A program made the translations under genes and the position numbers. From the NCBI GenBank assembly GCA_015501075.1, contig JADNYJ010000057.1:62001-126000 (forward strand): DNA of 64,000 nt. The letters are read 5' to 3'. Shown one piece after another: positions 34,762 through 47,704 of the stretch; positions within the stretch are counted from its first letter, which is position 1, and every line of letters starts with the position of its first letter. A model generated the notes under the pieces. That model made no database searches. It was given only the letters and a program-made list of their open reading frames with translations, and had not been told where the DNA came from. The DNA comes from Gymnopilus junonius (Eukaryota; Basidiomycota; Agaricomycetes; Agaricales; Galerinaceae).

Positions 34762-36816
34762 TTTTTCACCAACTATCACTGTCTGTCCGGTTGGGTTCTA
34801 TCAGACAAGCATCGGAAAAGGAGAGCGGGCTTCATTGGCCTCGGAGACAACGTCGTCCTGTTCTTACGTTTGCATGCCTTATGGTCTTCATTCACATTAC
34901 TTTATCCTTCAACATGATGTCCACCTGTTTTTGATGCCCCACTTATCTTGTTGTCTAAGTACTATGCTCAAACCGATATGCTCTCTTTTTTGACCCAAAT
35001 TATCCTGAAAGGAGCTTCAGTTTCAGAAGATGGAAGTGGAATGTGCATGTATAACCTTTTCGAGGAGGCTTCGATGCTTCTCACCTTAATTCCTTCGGGC
35101 TGTTCCTTGGCCTTATAATTTATCTCACAATACAGTAGAATTCTGGGTTTCAAGAGATCATTAATCAGCGGCTTGACCTCTCAATAGTACGACGATACCG
35201 AAAGTATGCAACCAAACCCGACAAGGAAAGCACGCTTCACCGCGATCTTCCGTGGTAGACAAACACTTCTATTCCACTGCCATGAGAGTCGATTGATCTG
35301 CTAGATCATGTATTCTGTGCGGCTTTCATACGCAAATAGGTCCTAGTGTTTTCGAATCCGTTTTGTAGTGCTCATCCTTGAGTTAAGCTAGCTCGCAGCC
35401 TGACGGAGTAAGATTTCAATGATCGTCCCAGGTACGCGTATGTATTCATTCCTTGTCACAAGTTGGCGGCCAGAGGTGAAACCTGTCATTTCATTCCCTT
35501 CCAATCGAACGAGAACCATTAGTAAAGCAGCGGGCTAAAATGGTACGTGCTTGGAGTGGAGTGAGCATAACCTTCCCGCCGTTGGGTTTGCCGTTCAATA
35601 ACCGTTTGATTTGTCCAACACCGCCAGTCCTCTACTCCCACGAAGCAATACCTAGTCATAAAACGAAACACTGGGATCGTATGTTTTGGACCTTGTTCGA
35701 TATTTTGATTTCACAGCAGCAGGCGACACAATTACAGGGTGAGATAATCCAATGTAGAGGATATAGAAATAAGTAGAAGCAGGTGGAGGAAAAAAGGTAT
35801 GCAGAAAATATCGTTAAAATACTGAGTGTGATGCGTGGTGGGATGAGCGGGAGGTATTGGCGCCGGGTTATCCAAAAAAGATATACGTACAAAAGAGAAC
35901 CGATATGCAAAAAAAAAGGAACCAGTAAAAAGAAACAACAGGGTGTAGGCGGTGCGATAATGTATAGGAATGGAGAATGGGGGAATCGTTAGCCCAGAAG
36001 GGCCTTTTGAGTATGTGGACGATATAAAATTATGAGACTGAGCGTCTATTATTTGGAGGAAGGAAACAGAGCCGATACAAGCAGGTCAGAACGAGAAGAA
36101 ATAACCTCGGACTGGAGATATCTCAAATGTCCAAATCGCACCAATAGATTGTGCAGCACGGTCACGGTGCGAAAAACAACAGGTATCACATAAGCGCAGC
36201 CTATGTCCATTCGCCCATAAGCGTTTCCAAGACAATTCTTCCAATAATTCCAGGGTACGGGTGGATGCGCAGATAAATACAATGAGAACGAAGAAACCAG
36301 GCAATGACCACCGGTGAAGGGTAGATTGGAATTCGGGGAGCATGACAGGTGGACCGAGGGTTGGCGGGTAAATGAAGTAATCGGATGGTTCGTCTGTGCC
36401 GGGGGAAATGGGAAATTGATGATGATGATGCTGATGACAGAATACATGGGCAGAATCGGAGGAAGAGTCGAGAGCTTTTCGTGACGATTTTCGTGCGCAT
36501 TAAGAGGTACAAGAGCTTTTGCAGACAATAATACGGGTATTCATGGTCGTTGTATCCGGAAAGTACGGCAATGCAGAGCCGTTCACCAAGTAGGTCAATG
36601 CAATGCCAATGTACGAAACAGTGGCACAGCATTGACTTGCACAGCGCTCGTAGTCAAGTAGCACAATTCCCGGCGTTTCTCCTGTCCGTCCTGTGCTTCC
36701 AAAGATTCTATACGAGAAGAGAGGAAAGGTGAATGCAAGATATCGCTCTTTACCAAGACGGGAAATAAGACAAAAACTCAGGAAGGCCATTCAAAAAAGG
36801 GGATCGAATCGAGGCG
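34762..36816. other. 2-kb intergenic region, no supported gene
   Basis: It lies between the RPS5 stop and the stop of the proline-rich gene (convergent). Short ORFs occur on both strands, but none shows a recognisable motif, splice pattern or coding bias. No tRNA-like T-loop or snRNA signature seen. It may include long 3' UTRs. Confidence 0.45.
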
Positions 36817-38628
36817 TCATCTGGGAGCATTTGAGCCAATCGGGGTTCGATGGGATGGGGGATGTGACTCTTGCCGTTGAGGTGGCCCTGAGCGCTGATA
36901 TTGCAATTGCGATTGAGTGTATGAAGGAGGTTGACCACCGCTGTGCGCTGGCGCCTCTTCGGGTTTAGGCTTAGGTACAACTCCGTCGAGACCTTTGTAA
37001 CCATAAACCTTGCCGAACTCCTTGATCATCGATTTACCCATGAGGCAAACCCAACCAATACCTTCGCCGTTGATGCACTGATCAGGCCAATACAGTTCAC
37101 CTTCTTCGTCTTCCAAATCCGGTTCATGTTCTTCGGTAGGAAGCAATGTAGAGTACATCATCCGAGCCCAAGTGTGGGGAAACAACGTCGGAGAAGGGGG
37201 AGGTTGAGAATTTGCTGTGATGTGTGTATACAGTAGGCAGAAGCAGCATGACCGGTGGTCAATTCCTTGAGACTTTGTACCAAGGAAGGCGAAACGGGTT
37301 CTGAGACGTTTGACATTGCAGTCATGACGTGGGGTGGAATCGGTGTTGTGCTTTCTTTCATGTATTGCGGTAAAAGCTTGAAAGGGACACTTCCGGTGTA
37401 TTGAGACTGACGAGAAGCAATGTTCGCCGAGGTCTGGGCAGGACGATTGCCAGCCGAGCTATTGGGAGTGCTGCCTTCTCGATTTACTGGTGTGGAGTTA
37501 GTGCTACTTGGTGAAGGAAGCATCGGCGGCGCCTTTCCATTTGCAAGGCCGAAACTAGCCGAGGCAACAGGATCCCCTTCAATAGCAGTGCTTGCTGCAG
37601 TTGCAATCCTTTTAGATGTACTGTCGTATAGTCTGGTTACTTCAGCATCCAGATGTTGGCGGATAGAGAAATGCGTCTTCCTTCCTTGGATAAAGCCCTC
37701 GATCATCCAGCTAGATAAAACGCAGGTCAAGAAATAGAAAGAATAAGATGTTATAAAAATATGCTGACATCAGTCCGAGGAAAGCTTTCTCTGCATCGCT
37801 GGTACCTTCTTCAGCATGCCACTTTAGTTTACACCAAGCCAAAAAGGCTGTAATGGTATCCCATGTCTCTGTCGTACATGTACGCCGGAAATATTCCCTG
37901 ATCCATATCGAGTAGGTAAAGCAAATCAAAGCGTCAATGAGTTCCAAGCGCGCGATCATTCCACCATGCTTGTGGTAAGGCGAACCAGGATGCGGGGGAT
38001 CAGGAAGAGGTCGGTATTCACGATGGGTTGGTGGGTATGTTGACCAGAAACGTGAATCCCCAGAATATTTGAGCACCCGGCCGGCAATGTGGTATTTACC
38101 ATGCAGGTCATCGAAATACCGTGGCGGTGGCTTTCCTCTCTTGGGCCGCCGTAAAGGGACGTCCACTGTCGGGACAGTAGAGACTACGGCGGGTTCTTCC
38201 CTAACCTCGCCATCCTCGCATGGCTCTAGACGTGAAGCCATGAGTGGCGTAGGGACAGATTGTCGGAGGGGTGCCGATGGTGGCGGTGGCGGTGGCGGGG
38301 GATGGAACTGGTGCTGGAGTTGAGATTGGGGGTGACGCTGAGGTTGGGAGCGGTCTAGGGGAAGGCTGGTTCTTGGACGTTTGACGGCGTCATGATCGGA
38401 AGAAGGATCGAGTTTCCGCTTCAAGCCGGCCGGTGAAGCGGCGCGGGAAGCTGGGGCGATGGGGGTAGAGTGGGAGGCAGCAGGGCACCGAGGTCCCCAA
38501 TCAACTAGAAAGAGGGTGCGATGAAGGGGTGCGATGTGGAGACAGAGACAAGAGAATATACCTGGAGGTTCTTGAGGAGTTGTTCGCGGGTGAATCTGCT
38601 GTTGGATGGGTGTGAGAATGAAGGACAT
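36817..38628 (-). CDS. Proline-rich protein of unknown function
   Basis: The first exon MSFILTPIQQQIHPRTTPQE joins (intron donor GTATAT) to a basic/proline-rich N-terminus containing KRKLDPSSDHDAVKRPRTS, a likely nuclear localisation signal, and a run of eight prolines. A more conserved-looking globular block follows: KYHIAGRVLKYSGDSRFW, YRPLPDPPHPGSPYHKHGG and LELIDALICFTYSIWIREYF. Further exons read MIEGFIQGRKTHFSIRQHLD and, near the end, WARMMYSTLLPTEEHEP, NGEGIGWVCLMGKSMIKEF and PKPKPEEAPAHSGG. I do not recognise a named family; it looks like a fungal nuclear protein. Keeping frame near 37.2 kb needs a 38-nt intron, and the 5' end has a competing frame (see findings). Confidence 0.6.
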
Positions 38629-41600
38629 GAGGCATTAGGGGATGAACGGTACCGCTTCTTGGGTCTGGGGACAGAGTGGGTGGCCGCTGTGGAGGACGAC
38701 GAGGAGGAGGGTGCCATTGGGAGGGGAGAGGGAGATGGTGGTGGGAAGAGGACAAGAGGAGTGCGCTCTGGCCAACGCAACAATGGAATTGAGAAAGTGG
38801 GTGTCACCATTGTCACTGTCACAATCCATCTCGATATGGGACCGCCGCAAATAGACGACAACATCCGACATGCATTCGGCCTGTAAATATTCGTTTCGGT
38901 TCGTTCCTCTCAGCTCTACCCCCGGTGCACCTATCATCCCACCCTCCTTTCTACCGAGCATATACCTTTTATTTCTTTCCTCACGGCACCGCTTTCCAAT
39001 GCCCATCCTTGTTCTGCGTGGCCTTCCTCTTTTCCTCCAGCTATCAACCGTTACTCTCTGTCCAGATGCCCATCACCAACGACCAACAACCAACGAACCA
39101 ACAATTATCTCACCCCGTTAATCTACAATTGCTGCTTTAATAACCATCAGGAACCAAACAGAGAATGCGGATTAAAGTTCCGAGTCCGTTCCTTTGGCCC
39201 TCCGATCTCAGATCTACCTGCAAATCCATTGCTGTAGCATCCCATTTCCGTTGCATTGCTCTCTCCAAAGCGTATCTTTCTTTCAACTTGCACACTACAT
39301 TTATCTCCTGCACGAGGTCCTACACGTGTATTTGCACTCCAATATCTGGAAAGTATATCAGCTAAAGAGTCACTTATTGCTCTGCGAATCAATTGCCACA
39401 TGTTCTTATGTACACATGCCCAATTTTAATATTGCATCTCAGACTGACGCAGGACAGAGTCCAGACACTATATACGGCCCCGTCCCAACTGACACTCCTT
39501 CTCTTCCAGCTAGAGGCTAGAGCAGAAAACTAGGACACTCCTCAATGGCTAAACTAGTTTCCACCGAGTCTGACCTCCCGCACTAACCGTAATATGTTTT
39601 AAGACGACGGCGTCCACAACAGGTCCGGGTATTTAGCAATGAAGCACATCATCCACATGACAAATGCATTGAGCATGTTCCTTCAGTAGCAGTCCACATT
39701 GGTTAACTCACCTGGTTGGCCACTGCTGATCATTCACCCTACCGTTGTAGAGCACAACATATGGCTAGGTCTCTTACCCATGTCGACCCGTTCCATTTCT
39801 ATTAAGAAGGCCCTCTGTGAGCCCATGCATCCTTGCAGAAGCCAAAACGGGAAAGGCAATGTAAGCGGGGCAAACCTCGCCGAGATTCAAAAACTCTCTC
39901 GGACGTATCCTACTCCCATGACAGCTTGAAGGACGGGATATTGATCGATCGATATCCACCAATAGGCCCTACAGAGAGAAACTCATGATCTATAAAACGA
40001 CGTCAAGGTCCAGGCCGGAAGAGTACTCACTTTCCACTCCAACAATGCACAACTGCAGCCCGGAGCCTTATCAGGAGTAATAATCCGTGAGCGTACCGAC
40101 TTAAAATCAAAGCTGACCATTTACCTACCTCGCAGTCTAGAAACTCGGCACGGACGGACGAAAATTTATTATGGTCATGCAACTCGGAAACTTTCCAAAA
40201 ATACGGTTTGAAGGCAGTTCTCCAATGAAACCTAGAGCACAGCATGCACGCCGTAGTTGTCGGTCATATGTCGGACTGGTCTGATGAAATGTTTGCTCAA
40301 CTATCCATCAAGGTTTTCAAAAGCATATAAGCACCCATGGATCGTCCAGTCTCTTGAATAGATGGAATAGATCATGTATTGATTACTTTTCGTGTTCTGC
40401 AAATCAGCTACATATCAGGTCATCATGAAAGCCGGTAAACTGCCGAAAATGGGACGCAACCTTTCACTTCATACTGATGCAGATTTCGGAAAAACGAGGG
40501 TGAAACAGCGATGATTTGGTAACTATATCTTATACTTTGCACAATCGGATGTTCCGTCTGTAAAATAACGTCGAATCAGTGCCCTGGGCAATAATTCGGA
40601 TTGCAAAGCCTGGAAGTTTGATGTCCCCATGGCCTGTTTGTAGTCCCTAGGAATTGGAGCAATCTACCGTAAGATTCTGAATTTCAAAGAATGCCTGCTT
40701 GCGAACCACAACTGAGGAAAGATACAACTGAACGAAGTAAAGATGGTGAAAAGGAATGACAGATGATACTACAATGAATGATTTTCCGGGAAGAAAGTCG
40801 ATTAAGAAATAACATACCAGGGCGACCCTATGGACACGAGCCCTTCACAACTTTAAGGTGCGGTAATATATGATATCAGCGGCGTTTGGCATTTCGGACT
40901 TGCGGAGAAAGAAGGTAGACAGCAGATCGACTTCCCCGGACTTTTGTCGATTTGCCGCAATCATGGACCTGCATGCATCTACATCTGACGAGGTAAGAAA
41001 TCTAAGAAATCTGAAGTCAGATTTAGACAAACGAAAAATGATAGCGAGTAGTTGATTACCTTCCGTCTTCTCCGCTGCATTTCCAAACATTGATTCAGAG
41101 TCATTCTGAGATCGACATGTAATGTTCTCGGTCCCAGTAGGCACATCCGTGTAAGTCGTGCCTAGCATGCACACCACATTTTGACCTTCTCATAGTTTGT
41201 TCGCAGGACGCGGGGTCGAGTGGAGCTTTATTAGGTCACTGCCCATGCTGGCTATCCATACGTGCCCAAACCTATTATTAACCAGATAGAATTTTGACGA
41301 CGGACACATGGCTGCTTGTAACGTCTGTGAGAAGGCAAAGTGCTCTTCGCCGGCGTCTCCTCGGTGTTTGGCAGAAAACCAAAAAGAGACATCCTTGGAG
41401 AAATTTGATGTGTCCAGCACAAACAGGGAGATACGACAGCGACAGAGGTAATCAAAGCATCAGCCCAGGTTCTTGAGACGACTCCGGACAATGTCATAGG
41501 ATCAGGAGTGGAAGTATCCGATAGTTGAGAACGGGAGCAAAGAAGCAAACATGAGCTACCAGTGGGCGCTCGCAATTGTGGGACTGTAGCGGTGGATATA

Positions 41601-42552
41601 GCGCTTCGTATATCATCTATGTATCCCGATTCCCCCTAACCGCGGAAAGCAACGGACTTGGGAATGAGATCGATTTGGCCGTCGCAACCGGTGTGAAAGA
41701 ATCGAGCCTGAGCAATGCGTCATGCTCTATCATGTGAGTCAAATCAAAGGAGTGCAGAAAAAAGCCAGGTAAATTAGTAAATCATGAATCATGTACATGA
41801 CGAAACAGGTCCGCTGGCACATTTACAAACCAGGGGAATCAATGTGGAAGAGATCAGGAGTAGAAAGCTGGCCAGCTGTTAGGAGTTCTACAACCAGACG
41901 AGTACCTCATCCAACACTACGTAGCAGGACGTTGTGGTTATATCCTGATCGTCTGGACTCTGGAATTTCAAGATTTACTTACTGCGCATCAAGTGGTGTT
42001 GGCAGGTGAGTGTCACGTTCCGCGTAGGGTTCCCAATCACGCGCATATGTGTCACGTCCACGTGCACGACACCTAAGTGCTCGTGAGTCTGACGCGTCTA
42101 AGCCTCGATGAGTTAGGGACTTGTAATAGTATTTCGTTGGGTGATACAGCTGTAGCTTGTCCTGAAACTTGTTAATTAATGGGCTTAGTTTTTCCACTCC
42201 ATCAATCTTCTGGTGATGTCAGCTTGAAATGCCATTGAAATGCTGCCTCAGAGAACCTGGAGATTCACCGAGGGGGGCCATTCCAATGACATTGATCGTG
42301 CAGAAATTGCAGAAACAAGATATAATAGTAATTGTACAACAGAACAAAGCTAGAAGAGATTCGACAACAGTGCTGGAGAATTAGGTGGACTGTAGCTAGG
42401 GTAGTGTGAGCAAAAAGGGTGATAGCAATGCACATGTACAGGTATCATTTACAACTAGGGAATAACTCTCTAGAGGCCCAGGTAGATCAGAGAAGTATGC
42501 AAGATACTCAGTACAGAGTTAAAAGATGAAAAAAAAGAGTTTATATCGTGAA
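38629..42552. other. 3.9-kb gene-poor region
   Basis: No ORF here is longer than about 120 codons and none carries a recognisable domain, splice-linked extension or codon bias. Terminal repeats, target-site duplications or transposase/reverse-transcriptase motifs were not seen either. The first 250 bp are the promoter and leader of the proline-rich gene. The rest has mixed base composition and scattered stops on all frames, like old non-coding or decayed sequence. Confidence 0.5.
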
Positions 42553-43861
42553 TTATGCCCGAGCTCGCCTTGCTCTAGGTTTCGGTCTTGCTGATGTGGG
42601 TTGAGCTTCGAGGATAGGCACAGAAGCTGAAGTAGGAGCCTGCTTTCCTCAGGATTGACGGCACAATGTTTTGAAGCACGACCGCGTGTAACCATCCGAT
42701 CCGTCAATTTAGAACCGTCAGTCAGGTTGTCGTCATCCTTTTCCATTTCGACTGCTTTGCGTTTCTTTGATGGGGAGGCACCAACAACAGTGACAGAGGA
42801 CTCAACTGATGAGCATCGGCTGTTCCCAATCAATGTCTCTGCTGATGATTGAGAGGTTGACCGGGAATGGGAAGATGAAGCAGAGGACAAGGAAGATGGA
42901 AGAGGGGGTGAAAGCTCAACATCTTTTTTGCGAGGTGAGCAAGTAGGAGACATGGCGGTGAGGTGTGGAGACTGAGACTTGGCTCGAGAATTTGGCAACA
43001 AGGTTACTAGCGACCTGTCTAGGGTAGTTGTTTCCGTATCGATTGCCACTTTGTCGGGCACAGATGTTGGGCAAGGGGCTTTGCGTGGAGCCCTAGGAGA
43101 CTTCAGGGCCTTCTTATGCGCAGGTTTGGCCACCTTTCGTTTCTTCTGTGAGTTGTCCTTCTTAGAGCCGGTGCAGACAAGGCAATAGCAGCCAACCTCA
43201 AGGTGATGGTATTGCTTGCCGGTTTTCAGGGTCGGTTCACCGCTGCTTCGTGTGTTTCGCTTTTTATCAAGCTTCGGTTCTGTAGGATAATTTATACCAT
43301 TGACGGTGACATAAACGTATTTCTCTTGATTTTGGGAGAGAGTGCTTTGATACTCGACTCGGCCTGTCCATAGAACTCGAGATTTTATAAGTCGTGGCTT
43401 GTGTACTGGAAGGCGGTTAATGAAAGAACTGGAAGAAAAAACGAGGTTTACATACAAGCCACAATGTCCACTTCCTTCGCGTGACGCTCGTAGACCTCCG
43501 GGGACCAGAACAGCCAGTGTGCCACATCTTTTCTGTCAGAAAGGACGTCGAGTGCAGCTAAAGCCCAGATGAGGCGGGTCGGCGGGTCGACTATTCGTCT
43601 CTCTTTCCTGACTTGAGCTAGGTAATGTTGTACAGGTGGCCAGCCGCATCCGAGTAAGATGTCATCATCCAGGATCCAGAGACCTCTGCCGATCTTCGTG
43701 GGTAAAGGGGGAAACGACTGTGGCGGCGGACGAGGACTTAATTGGGGGGTAGGCTGCTGGGAGGGTCGCTGGGGGGGTATAGGCTCGGAACGAGCATCGG
43801 AAATAGGATAGGACCACCCAGAACAGCCCGGATATCTGTAATGTAATTCTGAATAAGACAT
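42553..43861 (-). CDS. Basic, serine-rich protein of unknown function
   Basis: The ATG at 43861 gives MSYSELHYRYPGCSGWSYP, then a proline-rich stretch. An ordered block follows: GRGLWILDDDILLGCGWPPV, PTRLIWALAALDVLSDRKDV and HWLFWSPEVYERHAKEVDIV. After an intron (donor GTATGT) it continues HKPRLIKSRVLWTGRVEYQ, YVYVTVNGINYP and a Cys-containing VGCYCLVCTGSKKD. A long Lys/Ser-rich disordered tail comes next with SPSKKRKAVEMEK, a probable nuclear signal. The 3' end is uncertain. Reading straight through stops at 42519, but removing a 53-nt segment beginning GTTACA gives APTSASVPILEAQPTSARP and a stop at 42553, which looks more natural. Function unknown. Confidence 0.6.
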
Positions 43862-45291
43862 CGAGGTTCTACTCAAGTGGGCGATCTGCTGTGTAGGTTG
43901 ATTGTGGCGGGGAATGGAGCAGTAAGGACGGGAAAAGGATCGGTGGAGTAGAGCAGAGATTCAAGGAGGATAGAGAGAAGAGCGGGATAAAATGCCACAG
44001 CAGCGAGCGACAATGGTATAAAGAAGACTGTCTGTGGCAAAGGCAAGGAGGCCCAATGTCATTCGTCTAATTACCCTTTTCGGATCCACCCTGTCATTTG
44101 CACCCGCTCGGCCGCTCGGCCCGTGGGAAGTAGGTACTCCCGCTCCTCCAGCTTGTCTGCGTTGCCATCGGTGCTCATTGTCTATCCAGAGTACAAGACC
44201 TTGCAATTTGAAACGACAGAGTCCAACAAATATTGGTCTTTTGTGTTCCTGTAGTCTCGGAAAACAAGGCAGTAAATTACAATTATCCTCTAATTCTTGT
44301 CTTTTCAGCGACTCTTTCTATTGTACACTTACTAGACCCCTCTCTTCTTTGTGTGACCAACCAAGCTTTGGTCCTGCATAGACGCCATCACGCCTCTCCT
44401 GAATTTCTGGCCTCGTGTCGTGTGCTCTTCTCATGATCATCAGTTCCCATGGGCCGCGCGCCAATCTCTCAACGTCAAAGAGAGCCTATCTCTTCTTCTT
44501 CTATCAGCACAGCGTTCCACAACTTAAGGTCCAAGTCGGGTGCAGGGAGGATCAAAATCGCTCGCAGGACAAGATTTTCGTTGACTTTGATTGGATGGGC
44601 ATGACTAGGTATTGTAGGGACCTTCAGACGCACCTATAAATCGTCTCAGGAAACGAATGCGTCGCGTAGCAAATTAAAACGCTGCCCACCGTCGGATACT
44701 CCAGTCTCCCAAGTGCTATAACAGTGCTCAAGCGCTCTGTGGCCCAAAGTGACGACTGGTTGTCCAGACTCAGAAGGGAGTCAATGAGCAAACCATGTCT
44801 GCCTTCAATGAGTATTATCAACCCTGATTCCACATCATAAGACAACACTCTGTCCTAGCCATTGTCATAAGGCTTTTTTGGCTGCACTGGCGACTGAAGA
44901 CATGCGTACCTTCCTGCGACCCGGACCTTCTGGCCCTCAGGGAGGTCAGCAACCTTACAAATCCTTGTTCGAGTTGCAGTCTCGGTTTGCTGTGGCATGC
45001 AACCCAAGGGAAGTCGTTAGAGATGCGACGCCAACTCGCGAAATCGCCGCAATCGCCGCATTGCGTGACGCGTTCCATGACAGGTACCCGATACGATCAC
45101 GTGTGTGTGACGCCTAGACCTAATTTTCCAAGTCCGCGAAACTGGAAAGACGCTGGTGGAAACCGAAAAATGAACCAACTCCGCCCCTGCTGGCAAAGAA
45201 GGCGCGTAGCCTTTACAGGGAAATCAGAAGAAGCACAACGAGCGTAAGAAATTTAACAATTCTCTCATGGAAGGCTAATTATTAATCACTA
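43862..45291. other. 1.4-kb intergenic region, no supported gene
   Basis: It lies between the start of the basic protein gene and the stop of the velvet gene, both minus. Short ORFs on both strands lack recognisable content. It probably holds the promoter of the basic protein gene and the velvet 3' UTR. Confidence 0.45.
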
Positions 45292-46622
45292 CTATTCTTT
45301 ACTCCGCCTCTTTGACTTTCTCTCTGCATCTCTGAGTGTGACCCTCACACCGTACTTTGACAAATTCTTTCGCAATGTAACGTCGGTCAAATCTCGACAA
45401 CAAAGAAAATTAGAGACGCACCTTGGTCAACTCGGTGGAAGGTTCCAGGCCTGGAAATTCTCGTGTCGAATACACCTTGAATGGGCCGCCGTAAAGTTCC
45501 GCAAGCACAGGCGCATGCGGGTTTCCAGGAACACCAGAGTACAAGTCGAATACTCGATAACGCAGTATAAATACTCCCTCCCTTTGCACGGCGATATCCT
45601 GGACATCAGAAAATGGTAAAGTATCAGTCATCCTAGTCGGCTCGAATTCACCCCTTCTTTCTGCCAACTGCGGCTACTTTTTATAACCAACAGAACGTGT
45701 GCGCACAATCGCTCTTTGCGGTCGCACGACTCGCACAATCACAATTCTTTGATGGCCGTTGACATTTTCTTGACAAAAGAGTGTAATACGTACCCCAAAA
45801 ACAAATACGAGTGCTTTCCTATCGTTATAATCCACAAGAGTCGGCTCCATAAATTTCTCGCCCACAAGAGCGGGCGTAAGCTTGGAGGATTCAGTAATGT
45901 AGTGATTGCCGATCCGATAGACCACGTCGCTGGGAATATCGTACGGATTGACGGTTCCCAACATAAGCTGTCTACGGGGTATTTGAAACGGAGGCGTCGG
46001 TGTTTGACTGCTCCTGGCTTCTACGCTCATGTAGGGGTGTAAAGGGAAGTATGTCATCGGGGAATTCTGCTGCTGTGAAGTCCGTGGATCGAGATTGTGA
46101 ATTCCTGGCGAATGTGAAGATCCTGGGGATAGAGAGGAAGGAGATCCAGGCTCATATGAAGACTCTGGTACCGGGAATAAATCAACCGTACACATTAAGC
46201 CGACATTCAAAACATTCCTGTGAAGCTCATGCGAGTTATTGACCAGCTAAGGAAGTTAAATGCGGCGGTCGCAAAAATTTACTCATACAACAGTTCACTT
46301 TCCTCCCAATTTCCTTCTTGGTCTTGTTGTACAATTTCAAACAAACGAAGGTGGACCGTAGGTGGCGGGTCTAACGGCCGGCGATCAACTTTGGCGTATC
46401 TGTGAATAGATCAGATGTGACTGCTCGAAGGCAGAGAAAAGCACCCTACTTTCTCCCCGATTGTGCCTTCTGAAGTTCGCTGAGTTCTACCCGTATCGTG
46501 CGCCCTGCAAATTGACCCGTCTCGAACGTCACTGGATTGCCAATGTTAGGCGCTTGAGGGGCATTCATGGGATAATCAGTTCCAGCCGTCTGGCGGTGAT
46601 GTGGACTCAGTCCTAAATCCAT
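45292..46622 (-). CDS. Velvet-domain regulator (VosA/VelB family)
   Basis: A DNA-binding regulator of the fungal velvet family, whose members control development and secondary metabolism in response to light. The ATG at 46622 gives MDLGLSPHHRQTAG. The domain opens with FETGQFAGRTIRVELSELQ and KYAKVDRRPLDPPPTV, then HLRLFEIVQQDQEGNWEESE and LNVGLMCTVDLFPVPES. A Pro/Ser-rich insert of about 80 residues is followed by FMEPTLVDYNDRKALVFVFG, REGVFILRYRVFDLYS and VLAELYGGPFKVYSTREFPG. The last exon, found after an intron beginning GTGCGT, ends LSKYGVRVTLRDAERKSK. The large insert inside the domain recalls VelB, but subfamily assignment is uncertain. It is complete, at about 330 residues. Confidence 0.92.
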
Positions 46623-47704
46623 CTGGCCCTATTAAAAGTTGAAAAAAGAGGGTGAACATGTTTAATACCTACTTTCCCTTGCAATAGTCTTGGAATATGG
46701 ATGTAGAGTTGACTTGTTTTTTTATAGCGGGGGCAGATGCTTGCGGGTAATCCCCGAGTAGGAAAGTAGACTATATAGCAGACAAAGGCATGTCTTCAGG
46801 AGCGATAGACACGTCCTTTGTTACCCAATAATGAGACTCCACCCAACGGGTCGATCCGCCATACTGCCCGGATTGCTTCAGATAATGGATCTGTAGAAAG
46901 AGCATGTTTCACGGACATTATATTCTGATCATAGCAAGCCAGTTACAGATAGCAACATGCTCACTAGAATGACTCCTCCGGTCCGCCATTGTTCAGCTAA
47001 CTACTGACTGAAGCATGTCCGACAAAACATCGAGGGCCAAGTATGACGCAAAGGATCTATTAGTTGCCTTACGGATCTTGAAATGTTAAATCCAATCATA
47101 GCATATCGGCTACGCCGTCCCTGAAAAAATAGTGAATGGAAGACACTTATTAAGAGTCTGAGCACACAAAGGTATGTGAAAAAAAGGTGAGTGTGACGTC
47201 CGAGCGCCGATATCTGAGGATTTACACGAATAACTCGCGATGGTTCAAGGCTTCAATAATCGGCTGTGGAAAAACTGGTGGAATGAACAACATTAATAAG
47301 GCATCATGCCGAAACGAGATGAAACGGAAGTTGGGCCGAGGTATTTCGACTTTGTTTAAGGTACTTACATGAACTGATCAAGGTTTTTTCTCTCTATTTT
47401 TCGGCATATGGCGGGCTCAATATATAGCAAGGCCTAGAAAATGGATAGCAAAGATGTCTCGGTGAACAGCATTTGATCTGCTGACATTTCACCGGTGAAA
47501 GGAGTGCCTCGAGGGGTTTATCAGATTGACCATTCCGTAAGATATGTGTATTGGTACATAGAAGTACAACAGGATGTATGAATCTATCACCAAAAATTAG
47601 GAGACGGCCTCTGGCAAAATGGTGATAAGAGGCACCCACGAGATTGCATTCCAAAGTAGGGGTAAAGGTCCCTATCACTTTCTTGTCAGACAAACTACGT
47701 CTTG
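46623..47704. other. 1.1-kb intergenic region, velvet promoter
   Basis: It lies between the velvet start and the stop of the F-box/WD40 gene (both minus). No coding frame is supported. The length suggests a long promoter or 5' leader for the velvet gene, as is common for developmental regulators. Confidence 0.45.

Noticed and set aside
37215..37231. 17-nt GT..AG intron
   Set aside because: Too short for the spliceosome; a 38-nt alternative keeps the frame equally well.
40845..41575. Minus-strand ORFs in the gene-poor region as a decayed gene
   Set aside because: I could not match any block to a family or join them through plausible introns.
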